A DNA stretch of 64,000 nucleotides from NCBI GenBank assembly GCA_012729455.1, contig JAAYDC010000013.1:30585-94584 (forward strand), read 5' to 3'. The number at the start of each line of letters is the position of its first letter. Position 1 is the first letter of the stretch. Source of the DNA: Chloroflexota bacterium. GTDB lineage: Bacteria > Chloroflexota > Anaerolineae > UBA1429. The position numbers and the translations under genes were made by a program. Positions 30,345 to 41,225 of this stretch are shown here, piece after piece. The notes under the pieces were generated by a model. It was not told where the DNA came from, did no database searches, and saw only the letters and a list, made by a program, of their open reading frames with translations.

Positions 30345-31481
30345 TTACGGGAGTACTGCCAACTCGTGCGCCAGCGGCAGGACCTCGAGGGTCTGAGCGC
30401 GGTCCATCTCCAGCGGGATCGGCATGGGGATGCCGCGCCAATGGCGTGTGGTAAAGGCCGGGAAGGCGCACCGGATGAACTGCTCGCATGTCAGATGCGG
30501 CAGATCGTTGCAGGTAAGCAGAGCGTGGTGCGCCAGCAGCACCTGCTGCGAGCTCAGGCGGTCGAGTACGGTATCCAGGTTGGTCTCGGTGATGCTGATG
30601 TTGATGCCCACCAACCCGTGCGTGGCAGCCAGGGCCGGCAGGTTGTGCTCGATACTGCCGCAGGAATGGATCACGGTGCCGCCCCAGGCGCGTGCGATGC
30701 GCTCGTTATAGGGCACTCCAAACTCGCGATAGAGGCGCGGCGAAACGACTGCCAGCAAGTCCTCGCTGAGTGCCACCCCTGCCGCACGCGGCATCCACAC
30801 GGATGGCATGCAGTGCAGCGGCACCCAGTCGCCCTCGGAAGCCTCACTGACCAAGCGCAGGTAGCGGATATAGTCGTTGGTCACCAGCTCCAGCAGGGCG
30901 TGCACCGCCTCGGGGGCTTCCATCATCGCCATGATCAAATCCTGAGTACCCCACAGGTTGCTGGCAAGGTCGAGCGGCCCCTGCATGTCGGGCATCTGGA
31001 TGGGGATGCGCCCATGGGTGAGCGCGCGCCAGGTGCGGATCATCTCGAGGAACTCGGCCGCCACACCCTCTCGCGTGAAATCGGGCGGTACCAGGCTGTA
31101 GACATCCGCCGGGTCATTGATGATCGGTTCAGCCCAGATGTGTCCGCCCGTCTCGATCTCACGCGCACCATAAGGTGTGGTGAGCAGGCCCTGGCGAAGA
31201 CCCGGAAAGAGCGAAGGGATGTAATCATCCGTCAACACCGCGCGCGCGATAATGCTCTCCAGCTGGCCGCGTAGGCTGGCCTCGGCTTTCAATTCGCCCT
31301 CTGGTACAGGCGCTTCATCGGCTGCTGCGTCTGCGGGCAGGTGAGTAAAGACAAAGGGCAAGCGGTCGGGCAGTTCATGCCCGAACCACACCGCCGCCAG
31401 GCGCCGGCGGCTGGCATTGATGCGCTCGGGCGGATATAACCGATCGATCTCGTCCAGCAGGGTATTGATGACCTGGCTCAT
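30345..31481 (-). CDS. Uroporphyrinogen decarboxylase (URO-D) superfamily protein
   Basis: LPDRLPFVFTH, YREFGVPYNERIARAWGGTVIHSCGSIEHNLPAL, GINISITETNLDTV. Confidence 0.75.
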   Translation of the reverse strand: MSQVINTLLDEIDRLYPPERINASRRRLAAVWFGHELPDRLPFVFTHLPADAAADEAPVPEGELKAEASLRGQLESIIARAVLTDDYIPSLFPGLRQGLLTTPYGAREIETGGHIWAEPIINDPADVYSLVPPDFTREGVAAEFLEMIRTWRALTHGRIPIQMPDMQGPLDLASNLWGTQDLIMAMMEAPEAVHALLELVTNDYIRYLRLVSEASEGDWVPLHCMPSVWMPRAAGVALSEDLLAVVSPRLYREFGVPYNERIARAWGGTVIHSCGSIEHNLPALAATHGLVGINISITETNLDTVLDRLSSQQVLLAHHALLTCNDLPHLTCEQFIRCAFPAFTTRHWRGIPMPIPLEMDRAQTLEVLPLAHELAVLP

Positions 31482-31963
31482 GCTTTATAGCCGATCGTGC
31501 GCAAGAATTGGGTGCGCCAGGCGACGCCCTCGGGCCCCTCAATGCCGCTGGGAGCAGAACCATCGATGACCCCAAGAATGCCGCGTCCCTGCTCGCTGAC
31601 GGCTACGATTACCTCGAGCGGGTTGGCAGTGGCGCAGTAGATGCCGCACACCTCGGGCACAGCCTGCACCGCTTTGAGCACGTTGCTGGGGTAGTAGCCC
31701 TCCCCCAGGAAGATGATAAAGCTGTGTCCAGCGCCCAGAGCGAGGGCATTTTGTGCAGCCAGCTCTGTAAGGACAGGATCGGTGCCGGAGCAGCGCACCA
31801 GGCAGGCGCCTGAGGCTTCGCAAAAGGCCAGCCCGAAACGGATGCCCGGCACTGCACCCACCAGAGCCTCGTGCAGGTCTTCGACGGTCTTGATAAAGTG
31901 CGACTGCCCGAGGATCAGGTTTACCTCGGCAGGCTTGACGATCTTGATGCTTTCCAACTGCAT
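31478..31963 (-). CDS. Adenosine-specific kinase (Adenosine_kin) family
   Basis: KPAEVNLILGQSHFIKTVEDLHEALVGAVPGIRFGLAFCEASGACLVRCSGTD; ILGVIDGSAPSGIE. Confidence 0.85.
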   Translation of the reverse strand: MQLESIKIVKPAEVNLILGQSHFIKTVEDLHEALVGAVPGIRFGLAFCEASGACLVRCSGTDPVLTELAAQNALALGAGHSFIIFLGEGYYPSNVLKAVQAVPEVCGIYCATANPLEVIVAVSEQGRGILGVIDGSAPSGIEGPEGVAWRTQFLRTIGYKA

Positions 31964-32081
31964 GGCAACGCTCCTAGGTGATGTCAGAGCTACGATATCA
32001 TCCCCAAATGGGGGTGTCAACAGCTTTGCGGGGCGTCCTGTTTTGCATTATGCTAAGCGCAATCCACCTGCAGGAGCCAGG

Positions 32082-32711
32082 ATGTCCTGCCTCAGAAAGT
32101 CAAGCATCCGAGCGTTACTGGGCGCGATTGTTGTATGCAGCCTGCTGCTGACTGGTTGCGACCCGGTGCATCAGATGCGCATCGAAAACCGCACCACCAA
32201 AAAGATCTCGGTGGGCGTCGAACCACTCGGGCGCGATTTCGTGCTGGCGGGCTGCTCGGTACGCGTGCATCGCTGGGCAGGGCCGCCTCTGCCGGGTAAA
32301 CCGATCACCTTTACAGCGATTTACGCCGAACGCCATGAGCCGCTCAGCACCACCGTGCTGACCGCCACCAACTCGAGCGATCCCGGTTTTGTGCTCAAGC
32401 TGACATCGGCGATCGACCACTGCCCCGGCGACATCACCGACCGCTACCAGCTGTGGGTGCACAACCAGACCAACCTGGACCTGACTGTGGCGCCCAAGGG
32501 CCAGGAGCCGATGCTGGTGCGAGCCGGCAGCGACACGCTCCTGGGCCCGTACGTTGGCAGCATCAGCGCAGTGTGGGGTGAGATCGGCATCTTCGCAGCG
32601 CCCTACCAGCCCAAATCCGGGCAGTTACGCCCGGTTCGCGAGCTGATGGTAGAGTACCCCCTTGGCGAAGTGCCCACCGGACACCTGACCCTGACGGGCG
32701 AGCTCAAGTGA
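32082..32711 (+). CDS. Putative lipoprotein, unknown function
   Basis: Signal peptide and lipobox (CSLLLTGCDP); ATG 32082 with AGGAG-like RBS. Confidence 0.65.
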   Translation: MSCLRKSSIRALLGAIVVCSLLLTGCDPVHQMRIENRTTKKISVGVEPLGRDFVLAGCSVRVHRWAGPPLPGKPITFTAIYAERHEPLSTTVLTATNSSDPGFVLKLTSAIDHCPGDITDRYQLWVHNQTNLDLTVAPKGQEPMLVRAGSDTLLGPYVGSISAVWGEIGIFAAPYQPKSGQLRPVRELMVEYPLGEVPTGHLTLTGELK

Positions 32712-32738
32712 TGATGTGTGTTGAATCGGCAAGTGCGC

Positions 32739-33521
32739 ATGCGTTTTGATATACTGACACTCTTTCCGCAACTGTTTGATGCGATCTTTAGCGAGAGCAT
32801 CTTGGCCAAGGCCCAGACAGAAGGCCTGGCAGAGATCCGCGTGCACAATATCCGCGATTGGGCGCTCGACAAACACCACATCACCGACGATACCCCCTAC
32901 GGCGGCGGCGGCGGCATGGTGATGAAGGCCGAGCCGATTCTGCTGGCGATCGATGCTCTGCTGGGCGAGGGGTTTGCCGCGGCGCAAAAGGCCAGCGGTG
33001 ATGTAAAGGTGCCGATCATCCTGCTGACGCCGACGGGCACACTGTTTAACCAAACCTGCGCGCGCACCTTGGAAGGCTACAGCCGTATGATCCTGATCTG
33101 CGGGCGATACGAGGGCGTGGATGAGCGCGTGAGCAGCCTGGCCGTGACCCACGAGCTCTCGATCGGCGATTATGTGCTTTCGGGCGGCGAGATCGCCGCG
33201 ATGGTAGTGGTAGAGGCCGTCACCCGCCTGGTGCCCGGCGTGCTGGGTGATATGCGCGCTATGATCGACGATTCGCATTCCTCCGGGCTGCTCGAATACC
33301 CGCATTATACCAAGCCGGCCGAGGTGCGCGGCTTGGGCGTGCCGGAGGTACTCACCTCGGGCAACCATGCCCGCATTGCGCATTGGCGCCGCGAACAGGC
33401 CCTCTTGCGCACCCGCGAGCGCCGCCCCGATATGCTCGCAAAGGCAGAGCTGACACAGCAGGAGCGCGATTTGCTGGCAAATCTGGAGGCTGACGAGGAG
33501 CATTCGCATCAGCCCGAGTGA
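32739..33521 (+). CDS. trmD: tRNA (guanine-N1)-methyltransferase TrmD
   Basis: [74 protein letters not shown]. Confidence 0.96.
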   Translation: MRFDILTLFPQLFDAIFSESILAKAQTEGLAEIRVHNIRDWALDKHHITDDTPYGGGGGMVMKAEPILLAIDALLGEGFAAAQKASGDVKVPIILLTPTGTLFNQTCARTLEGYSRMILICGRYEGVDERVSSLAVTHELSIGDYVLSGGEIAAMVVVEAVTRLVPGVLGDMRAMIDDSHSSGLLEYPHYTKPAEVRGLGVPEVLTSGNHARIAHWRREQALLRTRERRPDMLAKAELTQQERDLLANLEADEEHSHQPE

Positions 33522-33591
33522 TAATTTTGGGGATTCACCACCCATGTGCTATACTGCACGATCGTGAAACGGCACGAAAGGTGGTTATCCG

Positions 33592-33948
33592 ATGACCGAC
33601 ATCATCAAATCGCTCGTTCCTGAAGCGAACCCCAATATCCCTCGGCTGCGCAGCGGCGACACGGTGCGTGTGCATGCCCGCATTGTCGAAGGCAACCGTG
33701 AGCGTATCCAGGTCTTTCAGGGAATTGTGATCCGCAACATCAACCGCGGCGTGAGCTCGTCCTTTACCGTGCGGCGGATCGCATCCAACGGCATCGGTGT
33801 CGAACGTACCTTTTTGCGTCTTTCTCCGCGCATCGAAAAGGTTGAAGTGCTGCGTCACTCCAAAGTGCGCCGCGCCAGGCTCTACTTTTTGCGCACCACA
33901 CGCGGCAAGGCCGCCCGTCTGCGCGAAGTGCGCATGGAGAATCAATAG
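33592..33948 (+). CDS. rplS: 50S ribosomal protein L19
   Basis: [50 protein letters not shown]. Confidence 0.96.
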   Translation: MTDIIKSLVPEANPNIPRLRSGDTVRVHARIVEGNRERIQVFQGIVIRNINRGVSSSFTVRRIASNGIGVERTFLRLSPRIEKVEVLRHSKVRRARLYFLRTTRGKAARLREVRMENQ

Positions 33949-33965
33949 CTCGTACCCGGGCGATC

Positions 33966-34607
33966 ATGCGTACACGTTGCCTGCCCGATCCGCAGCATGA
34001 GGAACGGTTGAGGGCGCGGGGGTACCGTACGATCGCCGGTTTGGATGAAGCCGGTCGCGGCGCATGGGCAGGGCCCGTGGTCGCGGCCGTTTGTATTTTG
34101 CCGGATTCCCCCTCCCTATTACGCCCCCTCGAGGGCGTGTGCGATTCCAAGCTGCTGACAGCCCGCCAGCGCACCTATTTCGAGGGGCGAATCCGCGCTG
34201 CTGCCCAGGATTTGGCGCTGGGCGAAGCCTCGGCCTGCGAGATCGACGCTTTCGGGATCGTACCAGCCACGCGTCTGGCGATGCAGCGCGCCCTAGCGCG
34301 TCTGCGGCTGCAGCCCGATCTGCTGGTGATCGACGCACTGCACCTGGAGGTACCCACCCCGCAGCTGGTGACCTATCATGCTGACCTGAACTATCTCTGC
34401 GTGGCATGCGCTTCGATTGTGGCAAAAACCGCACGCGACCGCCTGATGTGCGCCCTGGACGATTCAGTGCCAGGCTATTACTTTGCCCGGCACAAAGGCT
34501 ATGGCACCGCACTGCACCGCCGCATGCTGGCACAAAACGGGATATGTGCAGAACACCGCCGCAGCTACCGCCCGGTAGCACAATGCCAAGCACCTGCCAA
34601 TGCTTGA
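33966..34607 (+). CDS. rnhB: Ribonuclease HII
   Basis: IAGLDEAGRGAWAGPVVAAVCIL, DSKLLTARQR, VIDALHL, KTARDRLM. Confidence 0.93.
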   Translation: MRTRCLPDPQHEERLRARGYRTIAGLDEAGRGAWAGPVVAAVCILPDSPSLLRPLEGVCDSKLLTARQRTYFEGRIRAAAQDLALGEASACEIDAFGIVPATRLAMQRALARLRLQPDLLVIDALHLEVPTPQLVTYHADLNYLCVACASIVAKTARDRLMCALDDSVPGYYFARHKGYGTALHRRMLAQNGICAEHRRSYRPVAQCQAPANA

Positions 34608-34754
34608 GCAGCCTGAGCTCGAGGTGCTGGCCGCTAGTTTAGTTCGACAAACACCTCACCAGTTGGTGTGCCGCATGTCAACCGAGCAGCCTTATTCGCC
34701 CGCCCGAAGGCAGCCCGCTATAATACAGGGCAGAGATCCTCAAGGCAGTGACGC

Positions 34755-37700
34755 ATGGATGAAGTAAAAAACATAGAACCCAACAATGTCCAGAGTATCG
34801 ACATTGTCGACAAGGTGCGCTCCTCGTACCTCGACTATGCCATGAGCGTGATCACCGCGCGCGCCCTGCCTGATGTGCGCGACGGACTCAAGCCGGTACA
34901 GCGCCTGATCCTCTACGCCATGCACGACATGCACCTGACCCACGACCAACCCACCCGCAAGTCGGCACGCATCGTGGGTGAGGTGATCGGTAAATATCAT
35001 CCGCACTCCGACACAGCCATTTATGACGCCATGGTGCGCATGGCGCAGGATTTCACCATGCGTTACGCCCTGGTAGAGGGCCAGGGCAACTTCGGCTCGG
35101 TGGATGGCGACGGTGCGGCTGCGATCCGTTACACCGAGGCGCGTCTGGCACGCCTGGGCGAAGAGATGCTGACCGACCTGGACATGAACACGGTCGACTT
35201 TGTGCCCAACTATGACGGCTCAACCGACCAACCGACCGTCCTGCCGGCCAAGCTGCCCAACCTGTTGGTGAATGGCACCAGCGGCATCGCCGTGGGGATG
35301 GCCACCAACATCCCACCCCACAACCTGGGCGAAGTGGCCGATGCAATCTGCTATGTGATCGACCACCTCAAGCAGGTCGATGACATCAGCGTCGACGACC
35401 TGATGGGCCTGATCCACGGGCCCGACTTTCCGACGGGCGGCGCCATCCTGGGCGATGAGGGCATCCGCCTGGCGTACGCCACTGGCAAGGGCACCATCAT
35501 GGTGCGCGCGCGGGCGCATGTTGAGGATATCCGCGGCGGACACAGCGCCATCATCGTCACCGAGCTGCCCTTTCAGGTCAACAAGGCTAACCTGATCGAG
35601 CGCATCGCCGGGCTGGTACGTGATGGACGGGTCGAGGGCATCACCGACCTGCGCGATGAATCCGACCGCACCGGCATGCGCATCGTCATCGAGCTCAAGC
35701 GCGGCCTGGATGCCGAGCCGGTGCTGGTCTCGCTCTTGAAGTTGACTCAGATGCAGGGGTCATTCGGCATCAATATGCTGGCGCTGGTAGATGGCGAGCC
35801 GCGTACCCTGCCGCTCAAGCGCATCCTGGTCGAATACATCGAACACCGCCGCATCGTCATCCGCCGGCGTTCCGAGTTTGAACTTGAGCGCGCACTGGCA
35901 AGGGCCCACATCCTAGAAGGCCTGCTCAAGGCACTCGACCAACTCGACGAAGTGATCCAGACCATCCGCCGCTCGCGCACGGCCGATACGGCGCTCACCA
36001 ACTTGATGGAAAAGTTCAAGTTCAGCGAGCTGCAAGCGCGCGCGATCCTGGATATGCAGCTGCGGCGTCTGGCAGCCCTCGAGCGCCAGCGTATCGAGGA
36101 CGAGTACCGCGAGATCAAGGCACGCATCGCCTATCTGCAAGCGCTCCTGAAAGACCCCGGCAAGATCCTGGCGTTGGTGAAAGAGGACGTCCTGGCGCTC
36201 AAGGCTGCCTATGGCGACCCGCGCCGCACGCGCATCATCATCGGCGGCGGTGAGGGCACCGTGCTGGACGATATGGTACCCGACGAAGAGTCGCTGGTGG
36301 TAGTGACCACCAACGGGCTGATCAGGCGCATCCCCTTTAGCCAGGCGACGCAAGCCACGCAGGCTGCCTTGAGCGGCTTTGGCGAGGTGCCGGATGATTC
36401 GGTGCGCTGGGTGATGCGCGCCCACAGTAAAGATACCCTGTGTCTGATCGGGGCGGGCGGGCGGGCCCAGCTGGCAGCCGCGCATCAGGTGCCCGATACG
36501 ATCCAGCAGGAACGCGGTATCCCGTTAGGCAACCTGGTCAGGTTGCCCAACGATGAACCCATCGCGGCCATCGTGGTGCTGCCAGCCGCCGATGAGGAGC
36601 GCTTCCTGACGACCTTTACCCGATTGGGCAAGGTCAAGCGCTCGTCACTGGCCGAAGTGGCGGGCTTGGGCGCGGGCGGGATCCTGATCGGCATTGCCGA
36701 TGACGACGCCGTGCTGACCGCCTTTGTCACCGACGGCAAGCAGGAGCTGCTGGCGGTCTCGGCGCAGGGCCGCGCGCTGCGCTTTAATGAGGACGAGGTG
36801 CGCCCGCAGGGCCGCACCGGCGGCGGCGTGCGCGCCATGGATTTAGCTTCCGGCGATGCCCTGGTAGGAACCAGCGTAGTGAACCCCGAGGGCATGTTGG
36901 TAATCGTTAGCGAAGAGGGCTTTGCTAAACGCTGCGCCCTGAAAGAGTTTAGTCTGCAGCGCCGCGGCGGGCAGGGTCTGCTGGTGAGTGATGCCGCCAA
37001 GGCCAGCCTGAGCGGCGCTCTGTTCGGCAGCAGCATGCTCACCCCCCAGGAGGATCTGGTTTTAGTGACCAGCGCGCACCGCATGCTGCGGCGAGAGTAT
37101 GGCGAGATCCCTGTAGCACCGCGCGCCGGGTGGGGACGTATCGTCTCGGCCAGCAAAAAGGGCGCCCTGGTGGTGCTGGGCGATGACCGACTGGCAGGCA
37201 TCTTTTGCGTGCCGGCAGCACCGACCGCTTCAGCGGCGCCCACGCGTGCTGCCAGCGCAGAACAGGCCACCCTGGCGGGTATGATGGGCGCTGAGCCGGC
37301 CCCAAAGCGGGTGAAAGCAAGTCCGACAGCAAGAACCAAAGCGAGCACCGCGAAACCCTCGGCTCAGACCGAGTTGCCTAAACCAGCCACGCGCTCGCGC
37401 AAGGCGACCAGGGAGTCCGTGGTGGCACCAGTAAAGACACGTACCACAAAGGCATCTGCTGCGACATCCGCTACGGTGTCAAAAACCGCGACGAAATCGC
37501 GCGACGCGGCCGAGGAGCCCGTGCCGACACCAACCAAGACGCGTACGACCAAGGCTTCTACCGCGACATCCGCGGCACCCAAACCTGCGGCGCGATCACG
37601 CAAGACGGCAGAGGAACCCGTGCCGACACCAACGAAGACGCGCACGACCAAAGCTACGCCGGCAACCGCCGAGACGCCCAAACCTGCGGCGCCCGCTCCT

Positions 37701-37841
37701 GCCAAACCATCTCCCAAAAGCGACACGCAACCAGCCGCGCCCAAAGGCGTAAAGCCTGAAGAGCCGACCGACAAAGCGCCGGTCGCCGGGCGTCGCCGGC
37801 CAATCGTGACCCGCCGGCCAACGCGCAGCATCAAGGAGTAA
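34755..37841 (+). CDS. gyrA: DNA gyrase subunit A with a long repetitive C-terminal tail
   Basis: [54 protein letters not shown], GyrA-box-like QRRGGQG; tail rich in A/K/P/T after about residue 825. Confidence 0.93.
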   Translation: MDEVKNIEPNNVQSIDIVDKVRSSYLDYAMSVITARALPDVRDGLKPVQRLILYAMHDMHLTHDQPTRKSARIVGEVIGKYHPHSDTAIYDAMVRMAQDFTMRYALVEGQGNFGSVDGDGAAAIRYTEARLARLGEEMLTDLDMNTVDFVPNYDGSTDQPTVLPAKLPNLLVNGTSGIAVGMATNIPPHNLGEVADAICYVIDHLKQVDDISVDDLMGLIHGPDFPTGGAILGDEGIRLAYATGKGTIMVRARAHVEDIRGGHSAIIVTELPFQVNKANLIERIAGLVRDGRVEGITDLRDESDRTGMRIVIELKRGLDAEPVLVSLLKLTQMQGSFGINMLALVDGEPRTLPLKRILVEYIEHRRIVIRRRSEFELERALARAHILEGLLKALDQLDEVIQTIRRSRTADTALTNLMEKFKFSELQARAILDMQLRRLAALERQRIEDEYREIKARIAYLQALLKDPGKILALVKEDVLALKAAYGDPRRTRIIIGGGEGTVLDDMVPDEESLVVVTTNGLIRRIPFSQATQATQAALSGFGEVPDDSVRWVMRAHSKDTLCLIGAGGRAQLAAAHQVPDTIQQERGIPLGNLVRLPNDEPIAAIVVLPAADEERFLTTFTRLGKVKRSSLAEVAGLGAGGILIGIADDDAVLTAFVTDGKQELLAVSAQGRALRFNEDEVRPQGRTGGGVRAMDLASGDALVGTSVVNPEGMLVIVSEEGFAKRCALKEFSLQRRGGQGLLVSDAAKASLSGALFGSSMLTPQEDLVLVTSAHRMLRREYGEIPVAPRAGWGRIVSASKKGALVVLGDDRLAGIFCVPAAPTASAAPTRAASAEQATLAGMMGAEPAPKRVKASPTARTKASTAKPSAQTELPKPATRSRKATRESVVAPVKTRTTKASAATSATVSKTATKSRDAAEEPVPTPTKTRTTKASTATSAAPKPAARSRKTAEEPVPTPTKTRTTKATPATAETPKPAAPAPAKPSPKSDTQPAAPKGVKPEEPTDKAPVAGRRRPIVTRRPTRSIKE

Positions 37842-37844
37842 GCA

Positions 37845-38309
37845 ATGGACTGGAAGTCCAAGCTGATAGCGATCGCCAACCGCTTGCGCATCGTGGGCAT
37901 TATCATTTTTGTCCTTATTTTGGTAGCTGCTGGCTGGCAGGTATACATCATCATCCGCAACTCAACCGGTATGAACGCCTCGCACACAGCCGTGGCCTGG
38001 TTCACCGCCTTTGACCGCGGCGATTATGACACCGTCTATAATCTGACGGCCAAAGCCGACCTGGTCGATCTCTACGGCCGGCCGATCAGCCGAGAGGCCT
38101 TTACCCGGCAGCTGGCACGCCTGCATGATCCTGTGTTAAAGATGAGCAACATCCAGGCCAACCTCATATATGAGACGCGCGGCCGACAGTATTTTGCCGT
38201 TACCTGGAAAAGTGGCTCCGGCACTTTATCCGTCACCAGGGTAGTGGTCGAGGTGCGCAGCGAGAATAACCAGTGGGTGGTCACCTGCCCCTTTGCGATC
38301 AAGCTCTAG
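37845..38309 (+). CDS. Membrane-anchored hypothetical protein
   Basis: N-terminal TM helix (IVGIIIFVLILVAAGWQVYIII), soluble C-terminal domain. Confidence 0.6.
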   Translation: MDWKSKLIAIANRLRIVGIIIFVLILVAAGWQVYIIIRNSTGMNASHTAVAWFTAFDRGDYDTVYNLTAKADLVDLYGRPISREAFTRQLARLHDPVLKMSNIQANLIYETRGRQYFAVTWKSGSGTLSVTRVVVEVRSENNQWVVTCPFAIKL

Positions 38310-38335
38310 GAGCCGACCCGTTACAAGGAGGTGCG

Positions 38336-39706
38336 ATGAAGTTGCCGAGCATGCTGGCACGCGGACGCGGACCGCTGCTGGAATTCATCCCCGAACCTGA
38401 TGCCGAGCTGCTGGCGCGCACCATCGCTGCGATGGCTAACTCGGCCGGCGGCACGATCGCGCTGGGCATCGACAGTTCCGGACAGGCCCAGCCGGATACC
38501 CTCGAATGGGCCGAAGCTACCTACACGCGTGCCCTGCGCCAGTTCTCGCCTCCGCTTGAAGCCGACCAAATGCCCCTCTGGCAGACCGAAGAAGTGCCAG
38601 GCGGCATGGTGGTGTTGATCGTGGTGCGCCCGGCAGCGCGCAACGTGCTCCTGAATGGGCGCGAGCTGCTTATCCGCACGGGCAGCGCCAACGTGGCGCG
38701 TCATACCGAACCAACCCCCGCTCCGCCTGTGACGCTAGAAGCCGAAGAGGAACGTGAGTTGGCGGGCGCCACCCTGGACGATTTTGACGAAGAGCTGCTG
38801 ACCGAGTACGAACGGCTTCGCCAGCAGCGCGGTGCACGCGGCAGCACTGCTACTCGTGCCGAGTTACTGCGCGATGCCGGCGCGGTGACAGCCGACAACC
38901 GCCCCACTGTGGCGGGGATGCTGCTGTTTGGTCGCGTCCCCGAGCAGTTTCTGCCACAAAGCGGTTTATTGATTCTCCGTTTTCGCGGCAAGAGCCTGCG
39001 CGAGGCGGCCAGCTCGGGCGAACGTTACCAGCGCCGCATCGAGATCGGCGGACCAGCCGCGCGCCAGATCGAGCGCGCCTGGGAGGTGCTGCACGAAGAA
39101 ACCCAGCGCAGCCCACAAGTGGATGGCCTGGTACGTCGCGAAGAAACCGATTATCCGCCCGAGGCGGTGCGCGAGGCAGTGGTCAATGCCGTCTGCCACC
39201 GCGATTACGGCGTGCGCGGGCAGCGTATTGAGATCCGCCTGTTTGATGACCGCATGGAGATCATGTCGCCGGGCGGGCTGCCGGGGCACATCACGCTGGA
39301 TAACATCCTCGACGAGCACTATTCGCGCAACCCGCGCCTAGTGCGCGGCCTGTACTATTGGGGATATATCGAAGAGCTCGGGCAGGGCATCGATATTATC
39401 TATGACGCCATGCAGCGCTCGCACCGCACCGCCCCCGAGATGCGCGATAGCGGGCGAAACTTTACCCTCACGCTCTATAATGCCGTCGATGACCTCGAGG
39501 CCGAATATGGCGAGGAGCTCAACCCGCGCCAGATCGCGGTGCTCAAATACCTGCGCGCCAACGAGCGCATCACCAATGCCGATTTCCGGCGCCTGGCCCC
39601 CGAGGTGAGCGCCGAGACGCTGCGCCTCGACCTGCGCGACTTGGTGGGAAAGGGCTTTTTGCTGCGCGTGGGCGATAAGCGCGGCACTTATTATGTAAAC
39701 AAATAA
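38336..39706 (+). CDS. AlbA_2 (Schlafen-type) / RecG-like C-terminal ATP-binding domain protein
   Basis: LARTIAAMANSAGGTIALGID, YPPEAVREAVVNAVCHRDYGVRGQRIEIRLFDDRMEIMSPGGLPGHITLDNI. Confidence 0.85.
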   Translation: MKLPSMLARGRGPLLEFIPEPDAELLARTIAAMANSAGGTIALGIDSSGQAQPDTLEWAEATYTRALRQFSPPLEADQMPLWQTEEVPGGMVVLIVVRPAARNVLLNGRELLIRTGSANVARHTEPTPAPPVTLEAEEERELAGATLDDFDEELLTEYERLRQQRGARGSTATRAELLRDAGAVTADNRPTVAGMLLFGRVPEQFLPQSGLLILRFRGKSLREAASSGERYQRRIEIGGPAARQIERAWEVLHEETQRSPQVDGLVRREETDYPPEAVREAVVNAVCHRDYGVRGQRIEIRLFDDRMEIMSPGGLPGHITLDNILDEHYSRNPRLVRGLYYWGYIEELGQGIDIIYDAMQRSHRTAPEMRDSGRNFTLTLYNAVDDLEAEYGEELNPRQIAVLKYLRANERITNADFRRLAPEVSAETLRLDLRDLVGKGFLLRVGDKRGTYYVNK

Positions 39707-39807
39707 ATTTAGTACGCGATCGCTTCAGGGCGATTTCGAGGGCATCAAATCGCAGGCCGGCGGACGGCAAGGTCAGCCAGATCCTCTAACTGCCGCCAGC
39801 ATACACA

Positions 39808-39841
39808 ACCGGGCACGGTCAGGGTCCTGACCGTGCCCGGT
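39808..39841. repeat. 34-bp perfect inverted repeat (16-bp arms, 2-nt centre)
   Basis: ACCGGGCACGGTCAGG-GT-CCTGACCGTGCCCGGT between convergent genes. Confidence 0.9.
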
Positions 39842-39872
39842 GTTATCACAAGTATCCCAAACGTTATCCCAA

Positions 39873-41225
39873 CTATCCCAAGTCGTCCGGTTTTTTACCC
39901 TCAGCGCGGCGCACCAGGCTGGCTAACCAGCGCGGCAGCCGGCCGCGCACCCGCGAACCGCCGCTTCGGTAGCTTGTCGCCTCCACAATGCCCTGCTTGT
40001 GCCACAGGTGTAAGAGATCGCCAGCATCATAAGGCAGCACCGCCTCAAGCGGCACCATCTGTTCTACCAGAACCGCCTCGAGCCGGCTGAGCAGTTCGTC
40101 GATGCCAACCCCCTGCAGCGCCGAGATGTGCACCACATCAGGAAAGCGGTCTTCCAGAAGCGAGCGGGAATTCTGAGCGCTCACAAAGCGGTTGGTGGCA
40201 GGCTCCAGGTCGGTCTCGGGGTCGAGCTGGTCGATCTTGTTGAGCGCCAGAATGATGGGTTTGTCGTCAGCCCCCAGATCAGCGAGCACCTCTTCGACGG
40301 TACGCACCTGTGCCAGCAAATTGGGGGCGGTGATATCCGCCACCAGTACCAGCACATCGGCTTCCTGCACCTCTTCGAGGGTCGCGCGAAAAGCCGCCAC
40401 CAGCTCGGTGGGCAGTTTTTGGATAAAGCCGACCGTATCGGTAAACAGCACCTGCTTGCCGCCCGGCAGCTCGACGCGCCGCGTGGTCGGATCAAGCGTG
40501 GCAAAGAGCTTGTCTTCGACCAGCACCTCGGCATCCGAGAGGGCGTTCAGCAAGGTCGATTTGCCGGCGTTGGTATAGCCGACGATCGCCACCACCGGCA
40601 GTTCGGCGCGGCGGCGCTGGCGGCGCTGCAAAGCCCGCTGCTGGCGCACACGCTCGAGCTCTTCACGCAGCCTGGCGATGCGGCGGTTGATCTCACGGCG
40701 GTCCGATTCGAGCTGCGTCTCACCGGGGCCACGCAGACCCACCCCGCCGACAGTCTGGCGCGAAAGGTGGGTCCATTGGCGCGTCAGGCGCGGCAGGCGG
40801 TAGCTGTATTGCGCCAGCTCGACTTGCAGCGCGCCTTCCCGCGTGCGGGCATGCTGTGCAAAGATGTCCAAAATCAGCGCGGTGCGATCGAGGATCAGCA
40901 CCGGGATGGCAGTCTCCAGGTTGCGCAGCTGGGCCGGTGAGAGCTCGTCATCCAGGATCAGCACATCGTAGTCGAGCCTGGTCTGCAGGTTGATCAGTTC
41001 CTGCACCTTGCCCGAGCCGATATAGGTGGCCGGGTTGATCGCATCCAAGCGTTGAATGCTGCGCCCCACCACTATCAGCTCGGCCGTCTCGGCCAACTCA
41101 GCCAGCTCATCGAGTGACGACTCGCCGGTAAAGAGCTGGTCGCTGCCATGGACCTCGGCCGCCAGCAAATAGGCGCGTTGGCGCTCCCGCAGAGCGGGCC
41201 GAGCCTCGAGTGTGCGTTGCGTCAA
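39873..41225 (-). CDS. hflX: GTPase HflX
   Basis: GVGLRGPGETQLESDRREINRRIARLREELE, VGYTNAGKSTLLNALS, TLDPTTRRVELPGG, LALNKID; TTG 41225 start likely. Confidence 0.93.
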   Translation of the reverse strand: MTQRTLEARPALRERQRAYLLAAEVHGSDQLFTGESSLDELAELAETAELIVVGRSIQRLDAINPATYIGSGKVQELINLQTRLDYDVLILDDELSPAQLRNLETAIPVLILDRTALILDIFAQHARTREGALQVELAQYSYRLPRLTRQWTHLSRQTVGGVGLRGPGETQLESDRREINRRIARLREELERVRQQRALQRRQRRRAELPVVAIVGYTNAGKSTLLNALSDAEVLVEDKLFATLDPTTRRVELPGGKQVLFTDTVGFIQKLPTELVAAFRATLEEVQEADVLVLVADITAPNLLAQVRTVEEVLADLGADDKPIILALNKIDQLDPETDLEPATNRFVSAQNSRSLLEDRFPDVVHISALQGVGIDELLSRLEAVLVEQMVPLEAVLPYDAGDLLHLWHKQGIVEATSYRSGGSRVRGRLPRWLASLVRRAEGKKPDDLG

